From contig DOUV01000608.1 of the NCBI GenBank assembly GCA_003520455.1, forward strand, positions 1 through 10,574: DNA of 10,574 nt. Direction: 5' to 3'. Positions 1-6,397 of this stretch are shown here, piece by piece (the first letter of the stretch is position 1; every line of letters begins with the position of its first letter). Both the position numbers and the translations under genes were made by a program. Origin of the DNA: Chloroflexota bacterium. GTDB lineage: Bacteria; Chloroflexota; Anaerolineae; Ardenticatenales; Ardenticatenaceae. A model generated the notes under the pieces. It made no database searches. It saw only the letters and a program-made list of their open reading frames with translations, and had not been told where the DNA came from.

Positions 1-237
1 ACGGGCGCGCTCAAGGGGCGGGGCCGTGTCGTCGAGCTTGTCGGTATCGGTACGCGGCTCGGCGCGCGCCGCCAGGGAGTGGCCACGGCCGTTGTGCGCC
101 ATCTGGTGGGCCTGGCGCGGGCCCACCGTGCTGAATTGATCTTCCTCACAGCAACGTCCCAATCATCGGGCGAGCGTCTCTACCATCGGCTCGGATTTCG
201 AGTGGTCGGGGAGCAGCAGCGGTGGCGGTTTGTCTGA
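1..237 (+). CDS. GNAT-family N-acetyltransferase, C-terminal fragment (5' end outside the window)
   Basis: The frame is open from base 1 to a TGA at 235-237 and gives the last 78 residues of a protein. Visible features are the acetyl-CoA pyrophosphate-binding motif of GNAT motif A, RRQGVA (fragment residues 23-28), followed by an amphipathic helix, then a beta strand (LIFLTA) and the characteristic C-terminal ERLYHRLGFRVVG segment. In this superfamily the (R/Q)xxGxA loop binds the CoA pyrophosphate and the Tyr in the YxxxGF segment often serves as general acid. The enzyme would transfer an acetyl group from acetyl-CoA to an amine in the cytoplasm; the substrate cannot be read from this part. 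It ends 66 bases before the deacetylase start on the same strand, but a promoter lies between them, so co-transcription is not required. The family call is firm; specificity is unknown. Confidence 0.85.
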   Translation, partial: TGALKGRGRVVELVGIGTRLGARRQGVATAVVRHLVGLARAHRAELIFLTATSQSSGERLYHRLGFRVVGEQQRWRFV

Positions 238-240
238 AGC

Positions 241-269
241 TTGTCGTCCCGGCTGCTGCGGCGTACAAT
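241..269 (+). promoter_or_regulatory. Probable sigma-70-type promoter of the deacetylase gene
   Basis: TTGTCG (241-246) and TACAAT (264-269) are separated by exactly 17 bases, matching 4/6 and 5/6 of the -35 and -10 consensus. Transcription would start near 276, giving a leader of about 28 bases with a GGAG ribosome-binding site at 294-297 before the ATG at 304. This also argues against the in-frame TTG at 241 as a start codon, since it would lie in the -35 box. Confidence 0.6.
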
Positions 270-303
270 CTTCCCGCTGCCCCCTCCCAACCTGGAGCTT
301 TTC

Positions 304-1344
304 ATGAGTCAGTCGTCGCCAACGGCCGCCTTTTACGACCCTCTTTTTCTGAAGCATTACGAGTTCATGCATCCCGAGCGGCCCCAGCGGCTCGAAGCGA
401 TCCGCGAGTCACTCGAGAGCTTCGGCATGCTGAAGCAACTCACCTGGCCGGACTTCGAGCCGGCCTCCCAGCAGCAGGTCACCGCTGTGCACAGCCTCGA
501 TCACTACACGCGGGTGCGCCGGCTCTGCCAGCAGGGCGGCGGCCGCTTTGACGCTGACACGTACGCCAACGAGCACTCCTTCGATGCCGCCATCAAGGCC
601 GCCGGCGCGGCCATTGCGGCGGTCGATGCGGTCCTCAGCAAGCGCTTTGCCCTGGCGGTCGCATTGGTGCGACCGCCAGGGCACCACGCGACATCCAACC
701 ACCCAATGGGCTTCTGTCTCTTCAACAATATCGCAATTGCCGCTCGCCACGCGGTTCAGGCCCACGGCCTGACGCGCGTCATGATCGTGGATTGGGACGT
801 CCACCATGGCAACGGCACTCAGGATATTTTCTACCAGGACCCCCAGGTGCTCTTTCTCTCGACCCATCAGTACCCTTTCTATCCCGGGTCGGGCCACTGG
901 CGCGAGACGGGAACTGGTGCGGGCGAGGGGCTGACGGTCAACGTCTCGCTCCCCGCCGGCACGGGCGATGCCGGCTACGCCCAGGTGTGGGCCGAAGTGC
1001 TCGCTCCAGTTCTCCGCCGCTTCGAGCCGCAACTCATCCTGGTCTCGGCCGGTTTCGATGCCCACTGGCGCGATCCACTGGCCGCGATGCGCCTGACGCT
1101 GGATGGTTACGCCCACCTTGCCGGCGAATTGCGCCAGCTCGCCGCCGAGGTCGAGGCCCCCGTGGCGGTGGTTCTGGAGGGAGGCTACGATCTCGACGCC
1201 GTTGCGCTCGGGATGCTCACAACGTTGCGGGCGTTGCAGGGGCAGCCACGCGTGATCGACCCCTTGGGCACCGGTCCGCAACGGCCCGACCCCGATTTAA
1301 CCCCCCTGTTGACCCACCTGCGTGAGTTGCACCGGCTCAGCTAG
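304..1344 (+). CDS. Histone deacetylase superfamily Zn-dependent amidohydrolase (AcuC/acetylpolyamine amidohydrolase type)
   Basis: A 346-residue cytoplasmic deacetylase fold, full length for the bacterial family (usually 300-375). Recognisable elements in order are the HPERPQRL segment near the N-terminus (residues 23-30); RPPGHH with the catalytic His pair H127-H128; DWDVHHGNG with charge-relay D163 and zinc ligands D165 and H167; SAGFDAH with zinc ligand D252; and LEGGYD with the transition-state Tyr Y295. All catalytic positions known from HDLP/class II HDACs are present, so activity is expected: hydrolysis of N-acetyl groups from acetyl-lysine or acetylated polyamines. The ATG at 304 is chosen because GGAG lies 6 bases upstream and the protein then begins at the normal point of the family. 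A GNAT acetyltransferase lies directly upstream, so an acetylation/deacetylation pairing is possible, but the promoter at 241-269 suggests independent expression. Substrate cannot be decided from sequence. Confidence 0.93.
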   Translation: MSQSSPTAAFYDPLFLKHYEFMHPERPQRLEAIRESLESFGMLKQLTWPDFEPASQQQVTAVHSLDHYTRVRRLCQQGGGRFDADTYANEHSFDAAIKAAGAAIAAVDAVLSKRFALAVALVRPPGHHATSNHPMGFCLFNNIAIAARHAVQAHGLTRVMIVDWDVHHGNGTQDIFYQDPQVLFLSTHQYPFYPGSGHWRETGTGAGEGLTVNVSLPAGTGDAGYAQVWAEVLAPVLRRFEPQLILVSAGFDAHWRDPLAAMRLTLDGYAHLAGELRQLAAEVEAPVAVVLEGGYDLDAVALGMLTTLRALQGQPRVIDPLGTGPQRPDPDLTPLLTHLRELHRLS

Positions 1345-1351
1345 AGCGCCA

Positions 1352-1426
1352 GTCAAGGAGTCAGACTTCCGAAGTCTCGGAAAACTGCGGAAGTCTCCGA
1401 CCACGCGCCCCCGGTGACTCCTTGAC
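1352..1426. repeat. Nested inverted/direct repeat element, possibly acting as a terminator
   Basis: Perfect 12-bp outer arms GTCAAGGAGTCA (1352-1363) and TGACTCCTTGAC (1415-1426) bracket a structured core. The core holds a 15-bp palindrome AGACTTCCGAAGTCT (1363-1377), a second inverted match AGACTTCCG (1363-1371)/CGGAAGTCT (1388-1396), and an 11-bp direct repeat with one mismatch, GAAGTCTCGGA (1371-1381) and GAAGTCTCCGA (1390-1400). The element begins 7 bases after the deacetylase stop. It may end that transcript as a large stem-loop, or be a copy of a dispersed miniature repeat (REP or MITE type). No T-tract follows either arm. The symmetry is directly visible; function is inference. Confidence 0.7.
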
Positions 1427-1788
1427 CCGTGTTCCAGTCGTCGGCACCCGTCGAGAAGAGGAAACGCCGGCCAGGCGTCGTTCGGGCGGCCCCGCTATCG
1501 GCGCAAGATGGTATGCGCCTCCGGTACGTTCAAGTGCCTCGCAAACGAAACCGGCCACTCGGGCGCGTGCTTGTTTGTCCTTGGGTGCCAGTTGCCGCGC
1601 GTCCCGGTTGGCTGTCTAGAGATCGGAGGCCGTTTGGAGCGGGAGCGTTACCAATAGCAGCCCGCGCTCGTCTTCCAAACCAGCAGGCCTCAAGAATCCT
1701 TGCCCGGGTGACCTCGCTCATCGAGGCGGCTGAGGCCACTACGACAGACTTCAACGAAGCCTGTCCTGGAACCTGGCAGATATGTGGC
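1427..1788. other. Non-coding stretch between the repeat element and the lipoprotein gene
   Basis: No convincing gene. The downstream frame happens to stay open from 1429, but the peptide it would add has no domain character and would bury the export signal of the next protein. The only structure seen is a nested hairpin near the 3' end: GGCCTCA (1686-1692) pairs with TGAGGCC (1731-1737), enclosing CCTCG (1712-1716)/CGAGG (1722-1726). It could form in the 5' untranslated leader of the lipoprotein gene. No clear promoter boxes were found. Confidence 0.5.
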
Positions 1789-3087
1789 ATGTCTGATTCA
1801 CAATCCTCGCCTGCGTCGCGGCCTTCTGGCTCCCCCGAGGTGTGGGGGCGACGTCGCTTCCTGGCGGCGGTCCTGAGTGGCGCCGCGACGCTGATCCTGC
1901 AAGCCTGTGGCCGCGAGAGACGGGTGATCCCACCTGATCCAACAGCCATCCCTGCGACAGCGACCGCCGCACCAGCGGCGCGCCAAAGCCAGTACATGCC
2001 TCTGGTTGCCAACCAACATCGAGCGGCCACCACTCGTACGCCCGTACCCACCGAGGCGCCCACCGCCGTGCCCGCCGAGCCTCCTCCTCCGGCAAGCACG
2101 ACACCGGCCCCGACTGCAACGTCGCGACCACCGGCGACCCCATTTCCGCCCGGTCCGCCCAGCAAGTTGGGCGTCTTTCTCGGCTACCACCACCCCCAAC
2201 TGTTCGACTTGCTGAGCACGGGCAATATTGCGCTTGTCAAAACGCTCGAATACAACGCCGACTTCGTGGCGAGCATCAAGCGGGTGTCTCCCAACACCGT
2301 CGTGATCGCCCGCTACACCCCCCTGGAACAGTTCAACCTGGCGGCTGCCGACCCTGCCGAGGCGGCCAGACGCTTTGCCGATCTGATCCTCCCCATCGCG
2401 ACGGACCCCGTCCGGCAGGCCAACATCGATGCCTGGGAAGCCTACAACGAACCGGTGCCGGCCGGCCACGAGCAGATGGCACGGCTGGCAGCGTTTGAGG
2501 CCGAACGGACCCGCCTGCTTGCGGCGGCGGGCATCCGTTCCTGTATCGGCAACTTCGGGACCGGCCAACCCGCCCTGGAACAGTGGCCCGCTTTCTTCCC
2601 CGCCATCCAGGCCATCCAGGAGCACAATGGCTACTTAGGGCTGCACGAATACTCGGCGCCCTATCTCTGGTTTGGCACCGGGGCGTATCAGTTTCAGCCT
2701 GGCGTGGATGAGGGGGACGAGGGCTGGTTGACCCTGCGCTATCGCAAGGTCTACCGGCAGTATCTGCAGCCCGCCGGGTTGGAGGTGCCCCTCCTGATCA
2801 CAGAGACCGGGATTGATGGCTCCGTCGCGAATCGGCCGGGACCCGCGGGGTCAGGATGGCGAGACTTTCGGGGGTTCTGGCAGAGCGAGGGGCGAGTCAC
2901 CAGTTCGGCCGCCGGCTTCTACGTAGAGCAACTCACCTGGTACGACGCCGAGCTGGCGCAGGACCCCTATGTCAAAGGGGCGGCAATCTTTGCCTTGGCC
3001 GGCCCGCAAGGGTGGGAGTCGTTTGAGATGCTCGGTGAGTGCGCCAGAATTTTGCAGCAATATCTCGCCGTTCACCCGCGAGGCTGA
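1789..3087 (+). CDS. Probable Tat-exported lipoprotein with a clan GH-A-like glycoside hydrolase TIM barrel
   Basis: The 432-residue product starts with an export signal: RRRFL (residues 21-25), a hydrophobic stretch and the lipobox LQAC with lipidated C40. The double arginine suggests the Tat route. Residues about 46-124 are a Pro/Thr/Ala-rich linker of low complexity, which would hold the domain away from the membrane. From about 125 (LGVFLGYHH) to the end runs an alpha/beta barrel. WEAYNEP puts a candidate acid/base Glu at E221 and ITETGID a candidate nucleophile Glu at E339; the Asn-Glu pair and the spacing of 118 fit retaining GH-A hydrolases. The substrate is presumably a beta-linked glycan outside the cell, but no specific GH family is recognised. 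The ATG at 1789 is chosen because the Tat/lipobox signal then lies at the normal distance from the N-terminus; its ribosome-binding site is weak. The next gene is also plus-strand but 162 bases away. Confidence 0.75.
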   Translation: MSDSQSSPASRPSGSPEVWGRRRFLAAVLSGAATLILQACGRERRVIPPDPTAIPATATAAPAARQSQYMPLVANQHRAATTRTPVPTEAPTAVPAEPPPPASTTPAPTATSRPPATPFPPGPPSKLGVFLGYHHPQLFDLLSTGNIALVKTLEYNADFVASIKRVSPNTVVIARYTPLEQFNLAAADPAEAARRFADLILPIATDPVRQANIDAWEAYNEPVPAGHEQMARLAAFEAERTRLLAAAGIRSCIGNFGTGQPALEQWPAFFPAIQAIQEHNGYLGLHEYSAPYLWFGTGAYQFQPGVDEGDEGWLTLRYRKVYRQYLQPAGLEVPLLITETGIDGSVANRPGPAGSGWRDFRGFWQSEGRVTSSAAGFYVEQLTWYDAELAQDPYVKGAAIFALAGPQGWESFEMLGECARILQQYLAVHPRG

Positions 3088-3102
3088 CGTGCGGGCGGAA
3101 CG
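3069..3102 (+). terminator. Possible stem-loop spanning the stop codon of the lipoprotein gene
   Basis: CGTTC (3069-3073) pairs with GAACG (3098-3102) and CCCGC (3075-3079) with GCGGG (3091-3095), giving a 10-bp stem interrupted by a small internal loop; the stop codon lies in the 11-base apical loop. There is no T-tract, so it may attenuate or protect the RNA 3' end rather than terminate by itself. Confidence 0.3.
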
Positions 3103-3249
3103 AGCGTGGAGACAGTGGCGGCCAGCCTCGTGGGGGGATGACCCTTGCACGATGATTCGCCATTGTCCCTCGTCGTCAGGTTTCAGGTTTGATGCATCGC
3201 CGGTTGAGCGATCAACAGGTAGACCACCAGTTCTGAAAGGCAGGCGCGC

Positions 3250-3663
3250 ATGACCGACCGGCAACGCATCTCCTCTGGTTCTCCCTGGGAGTCCATCGTG
3301 GGGTACTCCCGGGCAGTACGGGTGGGCAACCAGATCTTTGTCGCCGGGACGACGGCAAGCGACGAGACGGGCGCGGTGATCGGCGCCGGAGACATGGCGG
3401 CGCAGGCGCGCTACGTTTTCCAGAAGATCGAGCGGGCGCTGCATGAGGCCGGGGCGACGTTGGCAGACGTGGTGCGAACGCGGCTGTTTATCACCGACTA
3501 TCGCCTCTGGGAGGAGGCCGCGCGAGTGCACGGCGAGCTCTTCAGCGAGATTCGGCCCGCGGCCACGATGGTGCAGGTTGTGGCGCTACAGGATGTTCAG
3601 ATGTTGATTGAGATCGAGGTCGACGCCATCGTCGGCGTGGACAGTGAGACCGCCGGAACATGA
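3250..3663 (+). CDS. Rid-family (YjgF/YER057c/UK114) protein of a divergent subgroup
   Basis: A 137-residue single-domain protein with the Rid fold: GYSRAVRVGNQIFVAGTTA (residues 19-37), the ARYVFQKIERAL helix, DVVRTRLFITD (73-83), and the C-terminal IRPAATMVQV...LIEIEVDAI (101-127). Canonical RidA is a trimeric enamine/imine deaminase that disarms 2-aminoacrylate from pyridoxal-phosphate enzymes, using an Arg (R105 in E. coli) in a VARLP segment. At the equivalent place this protein reads VVALQD, with Ala or Leu around residues 112-113 and no Arg. That places it in the Arg-less Rid subgroups (Rid4-7), so the standard deaminase activity is doubtful. The SPWE...GYSRAVRVG start resembles the UK114-like group 6. 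The ATG at 3250 has AAAGG 9 bases upstream. Neighbours give no pathway; it converges on the HD-GYP gene. Confidence 0.88.
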   Translation: MTDRQRISSGSPWESIVGYSRAVRVGNQIFVAGTTASDETGAVIGAGDMAAQARYVFQKIERALHEAGATLADVVRTRLFITDYRLWEEAARVHGELFSEIRPAATMVQVVALQDVQMLIEIEVDAIVGVDSETAGT

Positions 3664-3686
3664 CCTGGGTCTTCATCCTACCCAGG
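3664..3686. terminator. Stem-loop between two convergent genes (candidate bidirectional terminator)
   Basis: CCTGGGT (3664-3670) and ACCCAGG (3680-3686) form a perfect 7-bp stem with a 9-base loop. It follows the Rid-protein stop directly and contains the HD-GYP stop codon (minus strand, 3673-3675) in its loop. T-tracts are absent on both sides. Confidence 0.45.
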
Positions 3687-5781
3687 CCTCGCTGCACACG
3701 AGTTCCAGGGCGTGGGGTCCCTCAAGCATCTCGAGAAACACCTGCGCCACGTGCGGATCGAAGTGAGTTCCAGCCAGCGAGTGGATGTGCTCCCGCACCC
3801 GCTCTTCGGACCAGGCAGGCCGGTAGGGACGGTCGGAGCGGAGAGCATCCCAGACATCCACGACGGCAAATATGCGCGCCGCGAGCGGAATCTCCTCACC
3901 CTTCAGCCCGCGCGGGTAGCCGCTCCCGTCCCACTTTTCATGGTGGCAGTGGGGGATGTCCAGCGCCGGGCGCAAGAAGGCGATCGGCGACAGCAATTCG
4001 TAGGCGGAAACCGGGTGGCGGCGCATGATCTCCCATTCCGTGTCGGTGAGCGGACCAAGCTTGAGCAGGATCGCGTCGGGGACCCCCATCTTGCCGATAT
4101 CGTGCAGCAAGGCCCCCCGGCGGACGTGGACCAGGTGGACCTCACTCATCCCCATCGCCCGCGCCAGCCGCACGGTCATCTCGGTAACGCGCTGCGTGTG
4201 GCCCTCAGTCTCTGCGTCGCGCAGGTCGAGGGCTCGCGACCAGCCTTCGAGTGTGGTGTCGTACGCCAGGGCCAAATCGGCGTTGGAGCGCTGCAGATCA
4301 TCCAGGAGCATGTCGTTGTCGATCGCGAGAGCCGCCTGGTTGGCAAGAGCTTCCAGAAACTCGAGCCATTCCGTGTCGGGATCGAGCGGGGCCCGGTGGA
4401 AGATCTCCAGCACACCCTTCACCTGCCCTTTCACAACCAGCGGCACGCCATAGTAGGTGATGAAGTTCTCGCTGGCCAGGGACGGGGCGTATTGGAAGTC
4501 GCGCGTGGCAGCGGGTAGATTGGGGATGTTGACGATGCGGCGATCGCGGGCCACGCGCCCGGCGTAGCCCTCCCCCAGCCGAAGCCGGGTGCATTGCGGC
4601 GGGCGCGAGTGGAAGCCGAGACCGGCGGCGAGTTCGAGCGTTTGGGTCTTCGGATTGAGTAGCAGGACATCGGTGGCGTCCACGCTCAGTTGCGTCATGA
4701 CCTGATCGAGGATCACGTTGAGAGTACCACACAGCTCGAGGCTGGTGGTGATCGCCATATCAATAGTGCGCAAGGCTCGCAGCTGTCTGGAGTGCCGGTC
4801 CGCCTGGGCTGCGAGACGGGCGTAGGTGATAGCCTGCGTGGCCTGATGAGCCAGCCGCGTGAGGAGGGTCAGTTCGCCGTCACTGAAGGCCCGGGACTCG
4901 CCGAAGGTGTAGAGATCGAGTGTACCGATCAGGTCGTTCTCACGGATCAGGCGCGCGACGACGATCGTCCGGATAGGATCATGGACATGGAGTTGGGAGT
5001 TTCCTTGGCGGGGCGCCACCAGCGCACTCGGGCCGATCGTGAGTGATCCCAGGCCGCGAGTGTCCTCTTCGTCGAGGGTGCGGGGCAGCGCCTGGGCGAA
5101 TTCCAGGTATTCCGGTGGTAAGCCGAAGGTGGCGGCGAGGGAGAGCATCCCACGTTGCCGGTCGTAGAGGCTCACGCTGGCGGCGGGGACCTTCAACTCG
5201 CGGGCGGTTTCTTCGCACACCATGTTCAGCACGGTGTCGAGTTCACGTTGAGCATTCAGGCGAGCGGCAAAGCGCGCAAGCGCCGTGGCGCCGGCCGCCT
5301 CGCGGCGGGCCTCTCCTTCGGCCCGATGGCGCGCGGTGAGTTCGGCCTGAAGCCGCTCGTTGAGCGCTTTGAGTTCTTTTTCCTGGCAGACTGACTGCTC
5401 GTGGAGGGCTGCCATCCTGGCGAGGTGACGGTCGTGAGCATCGATGATGGTGCCGCTCAGGACGCCGACCGCGGCAAAGATTCCGGTACGAATGATCCAG
5501 CTGATGGGAGGTTGCGCGATCCCGGCCCGAACATCCAGTGGCATGAGCGGCCCGCAGAGGAGTCCGGCCGCCACGCCAATCAGGAACCCGCCCCAGGATC
5601 GGAAGACGAAGGCGGCGATGAGAATTGGGATGTAGAACAGGTCTGGAAAGACGGTCTGGCTCCCCCCGGCGGCATAAGTCGCCCAGGTGGCAATGATCAG
5701 ACCGAGAGGAATGCCCCCACTGCTCCAGTGCCGAGACCGGAGATGAGCCAGCAACCTCTTCCCTTTTACCTTCGCCGTCAT
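3673..5781 (-). CDS. Membrane-anchored GAF-GAF-HD-GYP cyclic-di-GMP phosphodiesterase
   Basis: A 702-residue signalling protein. Residues about 24-112 form several membrane segments (LGLIIATWATY, LFYIPILIAAFVF, GFLIGVAAGLLCG, TGIFAAVGVLSGTI), a sensory module like those preceding many GAF/GGDEF proteins. A charged coiled-coil helix (about 115-170) leads to two GAF domains (about 178-320 and 345-490). The C-terminus (about 508-690) is an HD-GYP domain with every signature present: H528, HDIGK (560-564), HPxxAxELL (589-597), HHEKWDGSGYP (613-623) and D642 in DVWDAL. It should hydrolyse cyclic-di-GMP at the inner face of the membrane under control of ligands sensed by the GAF or membrane parts. 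The ATG at 5781 lacks a visible ribosome site; a TTG at 5814 with GGGAG 7 bases upstream is a serious alternative and adds 11 residues. It is last in a long co-directional minus-strand run, 65 bases after a small leader-like gene. Confidence 0.93.
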   Translation of the reverse strand: MTAKVKGKRLLAHLRSRHWSSGGIPLGLIIATWATYAAGGSQTVFPDLFYIPILIAAFVFRSWGGFLIGVAAGLLCGPLMPLDVRAGIAQPPISWIIRTGIFAAVGVLSGTIIDAHDRHLARMAALHEQSVCQEKELKALNERLQAELTARHRAEGEARREAAGATALARFAARLNAQRELDTVLNMVCEETARELKVPAASVSLYDRQRGMLSLAATFGLPPEYLEFAQALPRTLDEEDTRGLGSLTIGPSALVAPRQGNSQLHVHDPIRTIVVARLIRENDLIGTLDLYTFGESRAFSDGELTLLTRLAHQATQAITYARLAAQADRHSRQLRALRTIDMAITTSLELCGTLNVILDQVMTQLSVDATDVLLLNPKTQTLELAAGLGFHSRPPQCTRLRLGEGYAGRVARDRRIVNIPNLPAATRDFQYAPSLASENFITYYGVPLVVKGQVKGVLEIFHRAPLDPDTEWLEFLEALANQAALAIDNDMLLDDLQRSNADLALAYDTTLEGWSRALDLRDAETEGHTQRVTEMTVRLARAMGMSEVHLVHVRRGALLHDIGKMGVPDAILLKLGPLTDTEWEIMRRHPVSAYELLSPIAFLRPALDIPHCHHEKWDGSGYPRGLKGEEIPLAARIFAVVDVWDALRSDRPYRPAWSEERVREHIHSLAGTHFDPHVAQVFLEMLEGPHALELVCSEAWVG

Positions 5782-5846
5782 TGTGATGTTCGTTGTCGGT
5801 GCGCCGAAGGTCAACTGAATGCTCCCAACCAACGGGATGGAGATCG

Positions 5847-6122
5847 TTAACTCCCCTTCCGGCCGTTGCCGTTCCCGTTTCTTGCCTGGGTTAACTGCTT
5901 CGCAAAGTCCGTCAGGCATGTGGCCCGGATTGTGAGAATAATGGCTTGCTCCTCCGCCGGCAGGCAAAACGCCTCGCCGTTGTAGCCAGCGGCGAGCGCC
6001 AGCGCCGGATCCGTCAGGAGCAAGCGACAGAACGTTTGATTCACGACGGCCGCGCTGATGAGCCGGCTCAATTCCCCGCTGTTTCGTTGGGTACCCTGGG
6101 GGTGGTGCGAGGGTCTGTTCAT
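5847..6122 (-). CDS. Small Nif11/NHLP-like (Os1348-type) protein, intact copy
   Basis: A 91-residue protein with one recognisable helical region, about residues 17-77: GELSRLISAAVVNQTF, then CRLLLTDPALALAAGYNGEAF, then LPAEEQAIILTI and FAKQL. The pattern F..LLL.DP..AL..G....F.L..EE...L..I is that of the NHLP/Nif11 leader-like clan, members of which serve as leader peptides of ribosomally made natural products or stand alone with unknown function. The tail is a short polar NGNGNGRKGS without obvious modifiable Cys/Ser/Thr clusters, and no maturation enzyme is visible, so a RiPP role is not demonstrated. The ATG at 6122 is favoured because it aligns with an equivalent ATG (7093) in the second copy; a GTG at 6158 is possible. 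It begins 48 bases after a truncated sigma-factor copy and precedes the HD-GYP gene, repeating the sigma-then-small-protein order seen at 7093-7766. Confidence 0.65.
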   Translation of the reverse strand: MNRPSHHPQGTQRNSGELSRLISAAVVNQTFCRLLLTDPALALAAGYNGEAFCLPAEEQAIILTIRATCLTDFAKQLTQARNGNGNGRKGS

Positions 6123-6319
6123 AGCTAATTCCGCGTTCGCTCTCGGGATGAAGCCCACCTGAAGCCGGTCTCAGGCCGCCAGCATTTCCCAGGCGCGACG
6201 GAGCACAGGTTGGCGGCGGAGTCGCGCGCGTAGGCGCCAGAGCCGGACCTCGAGGGTCGAGGCCGGGATCTGGTGCTCGGCGGCCAGCTCGCGAGAGGTG
6301 CGCCCGGCGAGATAGTGCC
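5966..6319 (-). repeat. Duplicated cassette, copy 1 (sigma region 4 remnant plus small-protein gene)
   Basis: This block matches 6933-7291 in the same orientation at offsets of 965-972 bases. It covers the 3' end of a sigma-factor gene, a diverged spacer, and the small leader-like gene up to its GYNGEAF codons. Identity is uneven: one mismatch in 112 bases at 6208-6319, 7 mismatches in the adjoining 27 bases (6181-6207), and moderate identity in the small-protein part, ending with 22 identical bases. Confidence 0.9.
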
Positions 6320-6356
6320 TGCACTCGCGGCATGGTCGCCCCTCCATCGTCGGCAT
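6171..6356 (-). pseudogene. Truncated sigma-factor copy (region 4 helix-turn-helix only)
   Basis: The frame ends with 47-48 residues almost identical to the C-terminus of the full sigma factor (7143-7766): HYLAGRTSRELAAEHQ onward, with only two substitutions (V for A and R for H near the end). Upstream of the HYLAG codons (beyond 6319) similarity stops abruptly. Everything corresponding to region 2, which binds core polymerase and the -10 element, is missing. An ATG at 6356 (with GGGAG close upstream) or 6347 would give a peptide of 61 or 58 residues holding just the DNA-binding helix-turn-helix. It is most simply a remnant of duplication, but its near-perfect conservation leaves open an expressed mini-protein that competes for the sigma factor's -35 sites. 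It lies 41 bases after the secreted-protein stop and 48 before the intact small-protein gene. Confidence 0.75.
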
Positions 6357-6397
6357 CGGCTCCCGCCAGCGCAGCCAGCCTCAAGATGCAGCATGAT

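Noticed and set aside
241..303. TTG start at 241 for the deacetylase
   Set aside because: It would lie within the -35 box; the ATG at 304 has a well-spaced GGAG and gives the normal family N-terminus.
409..1281. Long minus-strand open frame opposite the deacetylase
   Set aside because: It is the antisense shadow of a gene with all catalytic motifs intact and shows no protein family character.
1429..1788. In-frame extension of the lipoprotein gene upstream of 1789
   Set aside because: It would place the Tat and lipobox signal 140 residues inside the protein; the added peptide has no recognisable features.
3203..3216. GTTGA-GCGA-TCAAC hairpin upstream of the Rid gene
   Set aside because: A 5-bp stem with a GNRA-type tetraloop is short enough to arise by chance and matches no known riboswitch or operator.
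6314..6325. AGTGC-CT-GCACT inverted repeat at the duplication boundary
   Set aside because: Five-base arms are expected by chance in such GC-rich DNA; the coincidence with the boundary is noted but not evidence of a recombination site.
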